This document shows positions 54,543-62,732 of a stretch of 64,000 bases of DNA, piece by piece. Under the pieces are notes generated by a model, which made no database searches, was not told the DNA's origin, and saw only the letters and a list, made by a program, of their open reading frames with translations. Position 1 is the stretch's first letter. Each line of letters begins with the position of its first letter. The DNA is from JBKHYJ01 sp046565505 (GTDB taxonomy: Bacteria > Acidobacteriota > Blastocatellia > UBA7656): the NCBI GenBank assembly GCA_046565505.1, contig JBKHYJ010000015.1:142091-206090 (forward strand), written 5' to 3'. The position numbers were made by a program, and so were the translations under genes.

Positions 54543-54570
54543 GGCGGGATTTATAGCGCGGGTCGAGCGG

Positions 54571-54606
54571 CGGGCGAGGGGCAATTATAACGGCTCCCCT
54601 CGCCCG
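54571..54606. terminator. Bidirectional terminator hairpin
   Basis: Perfect 11-bp arms CGGGCGAGGGG (54571-54581) and CCCCTCGCCCG (54596-54606) around a 14-nt loop, placed between the convergent ends of the Gfo/Idh gene and the Cys-rich peptide gene. No T-run. Confidence 0.65.
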
Positions 54607-54630
54607 ATACGTCAGGCTTCGCGACCGCGA

Positions 54631-54879
54631 TCAACAGCCGGGGTCGCAAGTGGACGCGCAGCGATTGTACTGCCGGTTGCAAATAAAGATGCAGGACGAG
54701 GGCGCGGGGTCGCCGCAGCCCGAGATACAGGTATCGAAGTTAGGGTCACAGCTACTGCAACAGATCGCGGCCGAGGCGTTCTTCTCGGCAAAGCCGAAGC
54801 TGAAAATGCCCAGGCATACCACGAGTATGCTCAGCACGATGAGCTTGCGTACGAGCGCGCGAATTTGTGATTGTTTCAT
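54631..54879 (-). CDS. Exported cysteine-rich small protein
   Basis: Not recognised. The 82-aa product has AGGAGAAAGG before its ATG. A basic, hydrophobic signal (RKLIVLSILVVCLGIFSFGF) ends near NASAA, leaving a mature part of about 45 residues with ten Cys: ICCSSC, TCISGC, SCIFIC, RCASTC and a final Cys. Spacings C-x2-C or C-x3-C in four pairs suggest a disulfide-locked peptide or a metal binder. A thioredoxin-like gene lies 141 bp upstream on the same strand. Confidence 0.7.
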   Translation of the reverse strand: MKQSQIRALVRKLIVLSILVVCLGIFSFGFAEKNASAAICCSSCDPNFDTCISGCGDPAPSSCIFICNRQYNRCASTCDPGC

Positions 54880-55020
54880 AACCTTTCTCCTGTTTTCATC
54901 TTCTAAGGAACGTTAACAGATGGCTCCGCGAGGGTGGCGGCAAGCCGGCCCGCGAAGCGGTTATCCTTACCCACAAGAGACCACCCGGACACAACTTCTT
55001 TCACCCTTGTTTAAAACCGG

Positions 55021-55545
55021 CTACGGCCCGCAGGTGTCACACTGAAGCTTGCTTATGACCTCGGCCTCTTTGTCGGGCCGCAGTTTCCCGACCCAGGCGT
55101 CGGTCACGACGCCCTTGCTATCGACCAGTATGAGCGTGGGAGTGCCCGCGACGGGGATAGAGGTGAGGTCTGCTTGTTTGACATCCTTGACCGGCACGCC
55201 GAGGTCATCGAGGTACTTCTGCGCATCCTCCGGCGGCTGCGGCAAGACGGCCAGCAGTCGAACGTCGCCAAGACTTTTTACCTCCTCGGCAAGTCGCTGG
55301 TAGAACGGCACGCTCTCCGAGCAGAAGTGACACCCCCGCGAAAGGACGAGCAATAGTGTTTGGCGGCTGCCTTCCCAGGTGACATCGGGCAGGGGGATTT
55401 TCGTGCCGGCCGCTATCGTCTTGCTTTCAGGCCGGGCCGGCGAGCCGAGGATGTATTGCTTGACCAGTACCGCGCCCAGAAGGATCGCCACGACGATTAT
55501 CGCTACGTTTGAAAGGAGTTCGACTTTTTTGTAGAGGCTGTTCAT
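55021..55545 (-). CDS. Membrane-tethered thioredoxin/TlpA-like protein
   Basis: The product is 174 aa. One N-terminal helix (NVAIIVVAILLGAVLVKQYI) anchors a periplasmic redoxin domain with a CHFC active site (LSRGCHFCSESVPFYQRL) and the cis-Pro loop in PVAGTPTLILVDSKG. It ends in a second Cys pair, QCDTCGP. It would reduce or oxidise disulfides of exported proteins. The gene just downstream encodes a Cys-rich exported peptide, a plausible substrate (inference). Confidence 0.85.
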   Translation of the reverse strand: MNSLYKKVELLSNVAIIVVAILLGAVLVKQYILGSPARPESKTIAAGTKIPLPDVTWEGSRQTLLLVLSRGCHFCSESVPFYQRLAEEVKSLGDVRLLAVLPQPPEDAQKYLDDLGVPVKDVKQADLTSIPVAGTPTLILVDSKGVVTDAWVGKLRPDKEAEVISKLQCDTCGP

Positions 55546-55896
55546 GCGCTTAGGACCTCCCGGTCAGCGTGATGTGGTTATGGCTGTGAGGAAGACTGAA
55601 TTCTATAGCAATCGGAACGCTGGAACATTGGTCGTGCCGGATTAAGTAAGCATTGACACATTCGCATTTTATCTTGTTTCGCCCGCCAGTCAAGCTGATT
55701 CTTGACCCGAGCCCGGAAGGTGAGATGATTCCCGCCCCGTCTTGAGGCGAGCGCGGCCTGAATGAGAGCGGCCCGAACGATTGACGACGGACAAACTGCC
55801 CTGCGCGCGTTGAGTGGCCGCGTCGAATGCGAAGGCGGGCGGCGAGAGCAGGCTAGCGGTAGAGCTTGCCCGAGGGCGGCCGGCCGGTCCGGGGCC
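55546..55896. other. Intergenic region upstream of the thioredoxin-like gene
   Basis: About 350 bp with no supported gene in either direction. It carries a more AT-rich patch (55590-55680) that could hold the promoter for the thioredoxin-like gene, but no convincing pair of boxes was found. Confidence 0.3.
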
Positions 55897-56571
55897 TCAC
55901 AGCGGCCTGACGCTCACTTCTTTAAAGTAGACGTGTTCGCCCGAAGCGTAATCGTCATGATTTTGGATGCCGACGTAACCGGCGCGGGGGCGCGGGCCGC
56001 GCTCCGGCTCCCATTCCTCTTTCCGCTCGGGCACGGGCTGCTTGGGGTCGAAGGTGTTGACGTTAACGCCGTTCACCGCGACCGTTATGAGGTCGCCTTT
56101 GAGCGTTATCTCAAGGGTGTTCCACCTGCCGGGCGGGTTTGTCGGGAGCTTTGTAGATTTCGACAGTGAGTATACCGCGCCGGTGCGGTGGTACTCGTTC
56201 TGCTTATCGCATATCTGCACTTCGTAGCCGTGATGCACGGCGAACCATTCGTCTTTAGGCCGGTCGGCGATGCGTACGTACACGCCGGAGTTGGAGGCCA
56301 CGCTGGTCGTCTTGTACACCACGCGAATCACGCAGTCGCCGAACTTCTCGCGGGTGTACCATAGAAGCCCCATGCCGCCCTCGGTCACGAGCGCCCCATT
56401 CTCAACTCTAAACCCGCCGGGCCCCACGTGCTGCCAGCCATCCATGTCGCGGCCATTGAAAAGCTGTCGCCAGCCTTTATCCGCGGCCGGCTTGCCGCCG
56501 TCACGCCCTTGCGGCTGCGCCCCTCCCGCCGCGAAGGCCACGAGAAGCGCCGCTGAAATGATTTTCTTCAT
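55897..56571 (-). CDS. Exported DUF1080 (3-keto-disaccharide hydrolase-like) protein
   Basis: The ATG at 56571, 6 bp after GAGGTG, gives 224 aa; the ATG at 56577 is the alternative. The signal peptide is MKKIISAALLVAFAAGG. The concanavalin-like domain shows WRQLFNGRDMDGWQHVG, VENGALVTEGG, YEVQICDKQNE, RWNTLEITLKGDLITVAVNG and GYVGIQNHDD, the full DUF1080 pattern. Family members act on 3-keto-glycosides, which fits the GMC and Gfo/Idh neighbours. Confidence 0.9.
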   Translation of the reverse strand: MKKIISAALLVAFAAGGAQPQGRDGGKPAADKGWRQLFNGRDMDGWQHVGPGGFRVENGALVTEGGMGLLWYTREKFGDCVIRVVYKTTSVASNSGVYVRIADRPKDEWFAVHHGYEVQICDKQNEYHRTGAVYSLSKSTKLPTNPPGRWNTLEITLKGDLITVAVNGVNVNTFDPKQPVPERKEEWEPERGPRPRAGYVGIQNHDDYASGEHVYFKEVSVRPL

Positions 56572-56796
56572 AGCCATCACCTCGTTGAATTGTCGGCCCG
56601 CCCTGCGGATCATTGTCGCGTCCGGCCCGGCCCCTGAAACCGGCTCTGGAAGCCTGTCTTAGGGCAGGCAGAGGCCCCGCGCGGCCGGTCATACGGTCGA
56701 GCCCGCGCGGCGCGCATGCGCGGCCCGAGACCTCGCCTCTGACGCGCGGCAGGTAACTGAACCTGGCCCCGCCGCGAGCGTGACGTGAGGCAGCCC

Positions 56797-57075
56797 CTAT
56801 CTCTTTTTCTTGGTCGCGGACTTAGGCTTGTAATCGACCAGCCACTCTGGGTCAACCGCGTCGGCGTTGCGCCGGTCTTTTTCTTTGATTAGCCACTGGC
56901 CCCGCGGGTTGAATGGCGCGTTGCCCTCTGCCTTCACATGGCAGAACCGGCAGTCCTTAGCGCCGAACTTCCGCGCCCTTTCCAGAAAGGGCGGGTAGGC
57001 GACCGATTGAGCCGCCAGCGAGACCATTACGGCGATGACGAAAAGAAGCGAGGTTATGACCTTGACCTTGTTCAC
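56797..57075 (-). CDS. Small exported mono-haem protein
   Basis: The product is 92 aa from a GTG start after GGGGGAGGAT. A signal peptide (KVITSLLFVIAVMVSLAAQS) precedes YPPFLERARKFGAKDCRFCH with one CxxCH haem site and a basic Lys-rich tail. No clear Met ligand is seen. It stands 55 bp before the gene for a GMC-linked unknown protein and may take electrons from the GMC enzyme (inference). The family is not one I can name. Confidence 0.75.
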   Translation of the reverse strand: MNKVKVITSLLFVIAVMVSLAAQSVAYPPFLERARKFGAKDCRFCHVKAEGNAPFNPRGQWLIKEKDRRNADAVDPEWLVDYKPKSATKKKR

Positions 57076-57129
57076 GAATCCTCCCCCTTGGTTATTACAA
57101 CATCACGGACGAAAGTGATGCCCGCCGAG

Positions 57130-57864
57130 CTAACTGCCTAAGAGTTGATTCAGCTCGCGGATGATTGCCGCCGCCTCGTCCGCGTCGGCTTGCTCTCCCT
57201 GTAGCGCGTCAACCGCCGCGGCGTAAAGGCCATGTAAGGCGCGCGCCACGTCGTCGAGCGGGGCGAGCCGCAGGTTTATCTGGACGTGGCCGAGGTCGGC
57301 CGGGACGCCGAGCGCCCCGCCATCGAGCGGCTCCAGGTGAAAGTACATCACGCCGGTAAATGACTTCGTCCCCGTGCTCTCAGTCACAGGCAGCTCGCCG
57401 GCCTTCGGCCGAGTTGTCTCTTCCGGCTTCTGCCCGGCGCGCTTCTCGTTTTCGCCCGCTACCTGCTGCTTCTGTTGTGAGGTGGCTATGTTGCCCGTCT
57501 GCGCGCCGGCGGCTATCACCTGGCGGCGGATCGGCGGCGCTCCGATTCCCCCCTGTATGCCCGCCAACGTGACCTGCGCGGAGTCGCGCGAGCGCGAGCG
57601 GCCCCGCGGGTCTGTCACCGTGAGCCGCCCGCGCAGCCGCAAATCTTTGCCCGCGGCCTCCGCATGCGAGGGGGCGAAGGTGAGCTTATAACCCGCGCCC
57701 GCCATGTCGAATGCGCCCGCGAACGCGCGCCCGTTCAGCCACGCGGGGACGGAATGTAGCTTGCGGGCGTTCGGGCCTCGCGCGCCCGCGCGAGCGGGCT
57801 GCTCATTCGCCTGCCGGCCGCCTTTTTTCTTCGCCTGGTTGAATACCATCGCTTTTATCGGCAT
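57130..57864 (-). CDS. Unknown protein linked to a GMC oxidoreductase (paralogue B)
   Basis: Not recognised. The ATG at 57864 lies 14 bp after the GMC stop, giving 244 aa; a longer frame overlaps the GMC gene. It lacks the signal peptide of paralogue A. Blocks in order: Lys-rich start, WLNGRAFAGAFDMAGAGYKL, LRLRGRLTVTDPRG, a Gln/Glu/Lys linker, then VMYFHLEPLDGGALG, HVQINLRLAPLDDVARAL and a helical acidic end. The same order of beta-rich, linker and LxPLDD/APFDN blocks is seen in the protein at 45559-46368. Confidence 0.75.
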   Translation of the reverse strand: MPIKAMVFNQAKKKGGRQANEQPARAGARGPNARKLHSVPAWLNGRAFAGAFDMAGAGYKLTFAPSHAEAAGKDLRLRGRLTVTDPRGRSRSRDSAQVTLAGIQGGIGAPPIRRQVIAAGAQTGNIATSQQKQQVAGENEKRAGQKPEETTRPKAGELPVTESTGTKSFTGVMYFHLEPLDGGALGVPADLGHVQINLRLAPLDDVARALHGLYAAAVDALQGEQADADEAAAIIRELNQLLGS

Positions 57865-57878
57865 TCGGAAACCCCGTA

Positions 57879-59588
57879 TCAGATATTGCCCCGCTTGTAT
57901 TCGTCCGCGATGTAATCGCAGGCGCGCATGGTGAGCGCGAGTATCGTGAGCGTAGGGTTCTGACACGCGCTCGACGTAAAGCTCGCCCCATCCGTGACGA
58001 AGACGTTCTTCACGTCCCAGCACTGGTTGAATTTGTTGAGGACGGATTTATTCGCGTCGGCCCCCATGCGCGCCGTGCACAGCTCGTGAATGATGCGGCC
58101 GGGGGCCGTCAGGCTGCCGCCCTTCCAGGTCACCTCGGCGCCCGCCGCGCGCAGTATCTCTTCGCTGGTTTCCGCCGCGTCGCGGCCCATCTCGCGCTCG
58201 TTGTCGGAGTGCTGAATGTGAATCCTCAAGACAGGTATCCCCCATGCGTCCACCACACCTTTAGGGTCTATCTCCGCGTAATTCTCGAACCGCGACAGCA
58301 TCTCCGCCCGCGTCGTCATGTAGACGGGGGCCGTGTACCAGCGCCGCACCTGTTTCTTGAATTCGGACCCGAAGCCCGGCGCGTGGCTCGGGTCCTTAGC
58401 CATCCCCGGAAACATCCACGTCGCCGCCCCGCACTCGAACCCGTAGCCTCGAATGAATCGCGCGTGCTTCGTGTCTTTGCCTACGTTGCGGAAGCGCGGG
58501 ATGTAGAGGCCCGCCGCCTTGCCGTCTTCGTTTATGGGGTCGCGGCCCGCGAGCATATGAAAGTAGCCGCCCGCCCCTATGCCGCCCCAGTGGTCCACCA
58601 GGTAATGGCCGAGCACGCCCGAGGAGTTCCCCAGGCCATTCGGGTGCTGCCGCGATTTAGAGTTCAGCATTATCCGCGTAGATTCGAGCGTCGAGGCGGC
58701 GATCACGATCACGCGGCCGAAGGCTTCCCGCTCCTGGTAGGTCACGCGGTCCACGAATGCGACGCCCTTCGCCTTGCCCGTGTTCGGGTCCGTGATGACG
58801 TGGCGCACGACGGAATTCGGCCTGAGCGTCATCCGCCCCGTCGCGGCGGCGACAGGCAGTGTCGAGACGAGCGAGTTGAACATAGCGCCCACGTCGCAGC
58901 CCTCGCCGCAGTTGCCGCAGAAGTGACATTTCGCGCGGCCTTTCATGTGAGGCTTAGGCTGCCCCGTGAGCATAGCCACGCGCGAAGCTATCGCGCGGCG
59001 GCCGGTCTTCTCCGACCCCCTGCGGAGCATGTGCTCGCCGCAGGTCAGCGGCATCGGCGGCATGAATTTCCCGTCCGGCAGGTAAGATATGCCGTCGCGG
59101 TTCCCACTCACGCCGATGAACTCTTCGGCGCGGTCGTAGTATGGGGCGATCTCTTCGTAGCTGATGGGCCAGTCGTCGCCGAACCCGTCATGGCTGGCCG
59201 CTTTGAAGTCCAGGTCCGACATCCGCCAGGAGAACCTGCCCCAGTGCAGGGTCTTGCCGCCCACGATCCGCGCGCGCACCCACATGAAGGGCTTGCCTGG
59301 GTCCGTCGTGTAAGGGTGCTCTGTGTCTTTGACGTAGAAGTGCCGGCTGAACTCGCTCGCCGTGTCCTGCATCCACTGGTCGCGGTCCTTCCAGTTGGGC
59401 GCGCCGAAGCCTCTGTACATGGACTGCCACGGCCACTTGTGCGTATTCATATCGCGGTTGCGGTCGGCGGGCGGGCCGGCTTCCAGCACCAGCACCTCCA
59501 TACCATGCGCGGTCAGCTCTTTGGCCGCCATGCCGCCCGATGCGCCGGACCCTATGATTATCGCGTCGTAAATCTTCTGCTTCGCCAA
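57879..59588 (-). CDS. GMC family FAD oxidoreductase (copy 2)
   Basis: The product is 569 aa, exactly as long as copy 1, from a TTG start 5 bp after AGGAGGG. It has the FAD motif DAIIIGSGASGGMAAKEL, the FCGNCGEGCD cluster-like motif and the C-terminal IHELCTARMGADANKSVLNKF and SACQNPTLTILAL. The two copies share most blocks (HWGRFSWRMSDLDFKAASHDG versus its counterpart) and are clearly duplicates. It is first in a run with paralogue B of the unknown family and the small haem protein. Confidence 0.93.
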   Translation of the reverse strand: MAKQKIYDAIIIGSGASGGMAAKELTAHGMEVLVLEAGPPADRNRDMNTHKWPWQSMYRGFGAPNWKDRDQWMQDTASEFSRHFYVKDTEHPYTTDPGKPFMWVRARIVGGKTLHWGRFSWRMSDLDFKAASHDGFGDDWPISYEEIAPYYDRAEEFIGVSGNRDGISYLPDGKFMPPMPLTCGEHMLRRGSEKTGRRAIASRVAMLTGQPKPHMKGRAKCHFCGNCGEGCDVGAMFNSLVSTLPVAAATGRMTLRPNSVVRHVITDPNTGKAKGVAFVDRVTYQEREAFGRVIVIAASTLESTRIMLNSKSRQHPNGLGNSSGVLGHYLVDHWGGIGAGGYFHMLAGRDPINEDGKAAGLYIPRFRNVGKDTKHARFIRGYGFECGAATWMFPGMAKDPSHAPGFGSEFKKQVRRWYTAPVYMTTRAEMLSRFENYAEIDPKGVVDAWGIPVLRIHIQHSDNEREMGRDAAETSEEILRAAGAEVTWKGGSLTAPGRIIHELCTARMGADANKSVLNKFNQCWDVKNVFVTDGASFTSSACQNPTLTILALTMRACDYIADEYKRGNI

Positions 59589-59971
59589 GGCACCCTCCTG
59601 TCTGACCGCGCGTTCGAGAGACTGGGGAAGATCGGCACCCGGCTGGAACCCTGAAAGCGGCTCCGGGAGCCTAATCGGAGAGCTTCCTTGTTCCCCCGCC
59701 GCCCCTCCGACGTGGGCATGAGAGGCGAGGCGGGAAGCCCGTGCACGGGTCGCTCTTTGTCAATCCGTCAGTAGATTTTCCGTGACGGTAACATAGCCGC
59801 TCGTCGCAAATCAAGTTTGCGGCTATAGTCCCGCGCGCCGCCGCCCGCCGAGATATGGGGTCATTCATTTTGCATTGCGTGGTGACAGATGGGAAAATAA
59901 CTCACTTTGATGGCCCGCGCGCTCGGGCCGGACCGGACTTTGATGATTGCCTGACCCTGGCGTCGAACGGT

Positions 59972-61315
59972 ATGAAAAAGATCAAACCCATCAGCGGATT
60001 CCCCGAGTGGCTGCCTAACCAGAAGCTTGTCGAGCAGTATTTCATCGACCGGGTGCGGGAGAAGTTCGAGCTTTTCGGCTTCACGCCCATAGAGACGCGC
60101 GCGGTCGAGCCGCTCGACCAGTTGCTAAAGCAAGGCGAGACGGACAAAGAGATATACGTGCTGCGGCGGCTACAGGCGGCCGAGGGCGAGGGGAATCTGA
60201 ACCTCGGGCTGCATTACGACCTGACGGTCCCATTCGCCAGGTACGTGGCGCAGAATCGGGGCGAGCTTCAATTCCCCATGCGGCGCTACCAGATACAGAA
60301 AGCCTGGCGCGGCGAGCGCCCGCAGGAAGGCCGCTACCGCGAGTTCTACCAGGCGGACATCGACATAATCGCGGAGAACGACCTGCCGGTCTACTTCGAC
60401 GCGGAGATGGTGATGTTGCTCCACGAAGTAGTGACCTCTCTGCCCATCCCTCGCATAAGGGTCCAAATCAATAACAGGAAAGTGCTCGAAGGGTTTTACC
60501 GCGCGCTCGGCGTGGAGGACGTGCACGCGGTCCTGCGCGCCGTCGATAAGCTGGATAAGATCGGCGAGGATGGGGTGGCGCAGATACTTACAGGCGCGGT
60601 GGGGCTGGCCCCCGCAGTAGCAGAGAAATGTCTGGAGCTGGCGCGCGTCCGCGGGTCCGACTCATCCGTGGCGGACTCGATCATGGATTTGGGCGTGCGG
60701 GGCGACCTGTTGAGCGCGGGCGTGGACGAGCTGCGTTACGTGATGCGGATACTGGAATCATTGCCGGGCGGTTCGGTCATCGCCGATTTGCACATAGCGA
60801 GGGGGTTCGACTATTACACGGGCACGGTCTACGAAGGGGTGATGATAGGCCACGAAGATTTGGGGGCCGTCTGCTCGGGCGGCCGCTACGATAACCTCGC
60901 GTCGGGCGGGTCGTCGCTGAGCCTGCCGGGGGTCGGGATATCAATCGGCCTGTCGCGAATACTCGGCCGGCTGTTCAGCAGGAACCTGCTGCGCGCCAGC
61001 CGCAGCACGCCGTCGTGCGTGCTGGTGGCGCTCCCTTCGGAAGAATCGCGTGCGGAATCAAACAACGTCGCGCGGGCCTTGCGCGCGCGGGGGGTTCGCT
61101 GCGAAGTCTTTCACAGCCCGGCCAGGTTCGGTAAGCAGGTGCAGTACGCGGAAAAGAAAGGGATACCTTTCGTCTGGTTCACGCAAGGGCAGGCCACCGG
61201 AGGTAACGAAGTCAGGGACATACGCACGGGAGTTCAGACCCCCGCCGATGTCGATGCGTGGATGCCCCCGCCGGACGATTTATCTATAGAAGTGTTCTTC
61301 GATGAGGCAGGTTAA
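59972..61315 (+). CDS. hisS: Histidine-tRNA ligase
   Basis: The ATG at 59972 starts MKKIKPISGFPEWLP, the usual N-terminus, giving 447 aa; a longer frame adds 39 unrelated residues. Class II motifs are present: LHYDLTVPFARYVA (motif 2 area), RYQIQKAWRGERPQEGRYREF, the histidine-binding RGFDYYTGTVYEG and SGGRYDNLASGGSSLSLPGVGIS (motif 3). An anticodon-binding domain follows. It charges tRNA-His. The ribosome site is weak (AACGG). Confidence 0.96.
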   Translation: MKKIKPISGFPEWLPNQKLVEQYFIDRVREKFELFGFTPIETRAVEPLDQLLKQGETDKEIYVLRRLQAAEGEGNLNLGLHYDLTVPFARYVAQNRGELQFPMRRYQIQKAWRGERPQEGRYREFYQADIDIIAENDLPVYFDAEMVMLLHEVVTSLPIPRIRVQINNRKVLEGFYRALGVEDVHAVLRAVDKLDKIGEDGVAQILTGAVGLAPAVAEKCLELARVRGSDSSVADSIMDLGVRGDLLSAGVDELRYVMRILESLPGGSVIADLHIARGFDYYTGTVYEGVMIGHEDLGAVCSGGRYDNLASGGSSLSLPGVGISIGLSRILGRLFSRNLLRASRSTPSCVLVALPSEESRAESNNVARALRARGVRCEVFHSPARFGKQVQYAEKKGIPFVWFTQGQATGGNEVRDIRTGVQTPADVDAWMPPPDDLSIEVFFDEAG

Positions 61316-61397
61316 TGAGGTCGGCGGCCCTCGGCGGCCGGGGCGTTGGAGCTTCCGGGGCCTCCGGCCGTATGCTTCCCCAACGTTTCGCCTCGAC

Positions 61398-61709
61398 GTT
61401 TCTTAGAAATGTGGAGGCGAAACAAAGAAACGTGCTCGCGTTTAGAGAAACGTGAGCACGAAACAAAGAAACGCCCTCACGTTTCCCCGAACGTGAAGGC
61501 GAAACAAAGAAACGTGAGCACGTTTCTTTGAAATGGGTAGGCGAAACAAAGAAACGCCAGGGCAAAACAAAGAAACGTCCTCACGAAACAAAGAAACGTG
61601 GGGGCGAAACAAAGAAACGTCCTCACGTTTCAAAGAAATGCCCCCGCGTTTCTTAGAAACGTGGGCACGATTGGTTAAATGGCAAGCCGTTTCAAAGTAA
61701 TGGGAAGGG
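61398..61709. repeat. Tandem array of about fifteen 21-bp units
   Basis: Unit starts are at 61398, 61419, 61440, 61460, 61481, 61501, 61522, 61543, 61564, 61585, 61606, 61627, 61648, (61669 degenerate) and 61689. Six units begin with the identical GAAACAAAGAAACG and one has AAAAC instead. Others begin with the complementary-type GTTTC (such as GTTTCTTAGAAACG). Each ends in a variable GC-rich 5-7 bases closing with GGC, CAC or CGC. The period equals two helical turns. No protein gene is supported here. Confidence 0.9.
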
Positions 61710-61732
61710 GGACTACGAGCAAACCGTCGTGC

Positions 61733-61823
61733 CCCTGACAATAAGCCCATGCGGCGTAGGCCGCGAGGCGAATTTCTTATGATTATTCGGAGCATTCGGC
61801 CCCGCTGATGCCGGGAGTTAGAC
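61733..61823 (+). repeat. Direct repeat copy 1, integron attC-like hairpin
   Basis: This 91-bp copy shares GCGAATTTCTTATGATTAT (61768-61786) exactly with the copy at 62491-62579, and most other positions. It folds through imperfect arms (61751-61773 with 61785-61805). It ends with GTTAGAC (61817-61823), which fits the attC core GTTRRRY. Its left end (CCCTGAC) departs from RYYYAAC. Confidence 0.65.
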
Positions 61824-62017
61824 GCCGGGGTGAGCCGTGACGCTCCGCATTGTAATGTGATAAATCTAAACTATGGGTAATCGCGTAAACGCAGTCCGTG
61901 TACGGAGGCTGTCACAGCAGGGTAAGGAAAATGACCTTATCAGCAGCAGCCCGGCACAGCGCCTGGCTTTTATGTGGCAGCTTACACTTGATGCCTGGGC
62001 CTTCAAAGGAGACTCGC

Positions 62018-62467
62018 TTGCTGAATCCAGATTACCGAGACATATTGTCAATATTCAACGAAGAAAAGGTTGAATATATGGTGGTCGGGGCTTATGCGCT
62101 GGCCTACCACGGGGTGCCTCGGGCCACTGGTGACATTGATATCTGGATACTTCGATCCGATGAGAATGCGGAACGGGTATGGCGGGCGCTGTCGAGATTC
62201 GGCGTACCTCTTTATGACCTTACGAAGGAAGACTTGAAAACGCCTGAGACCGTTTTCCAGATAGGCATAGTGCCGCGCCGTATCGACATACTCACGTCGA
62301 TTGACGGGGTTGAGTTTGAGGAGGCTGAGGCAGAGCGGCAGCATGTCGAAGTAGAAGGGATAAGGGTCCAGGTAATTGGGCGAAAGCATTTGCTTCAGAA
62401 TAAGAAGGCAACCGGAAGGCTACAAGATCAAGCGGACATAGAGCGCCTGGAAGCCGGTCAAAAGTGA
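62018..62467 (+). CDS. Nucleotidyltransferase-fold protein (MNT / AbiEii-like)
   Basis: The TTG start at 62018 follows AAGGAG by 6 bp and gives 149 aa (LLNPDYRDILSIFNEEKVEY). The pol-beta-type motif is VGAYALAYHGVPRATGDIDIWI, with the two catalytic Asp in DID and a third in RRIDILTSIDG. Relatives act as antitoxin-like or AMPylating nucleotidyltransferases, often paired with a HEPN toxin; no partner gene is seen. The gene lies between two attC-like repeats and its stop is 23 bp before the second, as in an integron gene cassette. Confidence 0.8.
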   Translation: MLNPDYRDILSIFNEEKVEYMVVGAYALAYHGVPRATGDIDIWILRSDENAERVWRALSRFGVPLYDLTKEDLKTPETVFQIGIVPRRIDILTSIDGVEFEEAEAERQHVEVEGIRVQVIGRKHLLQNKKATGRLQDQADIERLEAGQK

Positions 62468-62490
62468 TATAGCTGTAGCCCGAACCTGCG

Positions 62491-62579
62491 TCCAACAGTG
62501 TCACTCGGCGGAGCCGCCGAAGCGAATTTCTTATGATTATGTCGGAGTGTTCGGCCCGGCTGCCGCCGGCAGTCAGGCG
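62491..62579 (+). repeat. Direct repeat copy 2, integron attC-like hairpin
   Basis: This 89-bp copy begins with GTCCAAC (fits RYYYAAC) and ends with GTCAGGC. It folds as CGGCGGAGCCGCCGAA (62507-62522) against TTCGGCCCGGCTGCCGCCG (62551-62569) with small unpaired bases, like attC stems. GTCCAAC is complementary at six of seven bases to the GTTAGAC that ends copy 1, which is what a circularised cassette would need. Confidence 0.65.
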
Positions 62580-62732
62580 CTCCCGCCGGTAGGGTCAGTG
62601 AGATGAATCCCTCTCAGAAATATGAATTGTTATCGCATTGAATTTCGTCAAGAAAAAATGGACATCACCTTTGCCGTTGCGCGGCGGTATGCACGGCATC
62701 AATCCTAAAGTTGGAAGCGGGGAGAAGATTTG

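Noticed and set aside
58086..59654. 522-codon + strand frame
   Set aside because: Antisense of the second GMC gene, rich in Arg/Ala/Val/His and without domain motifs.
61398..61709. CRISPR array
   Set aside because: Units are contiguous 21-bp repeats with only 5-7 variable bases; there are no spacers of 25-40 bp and no cas genes.
61442..61795. Protein with VSLFR heptads read from the tandem array
   Set aside because: The heptads follow from the 21-bp period. Two units are 20 bp and break the frame, no ribosome site exists, and other strands give equally open frames.
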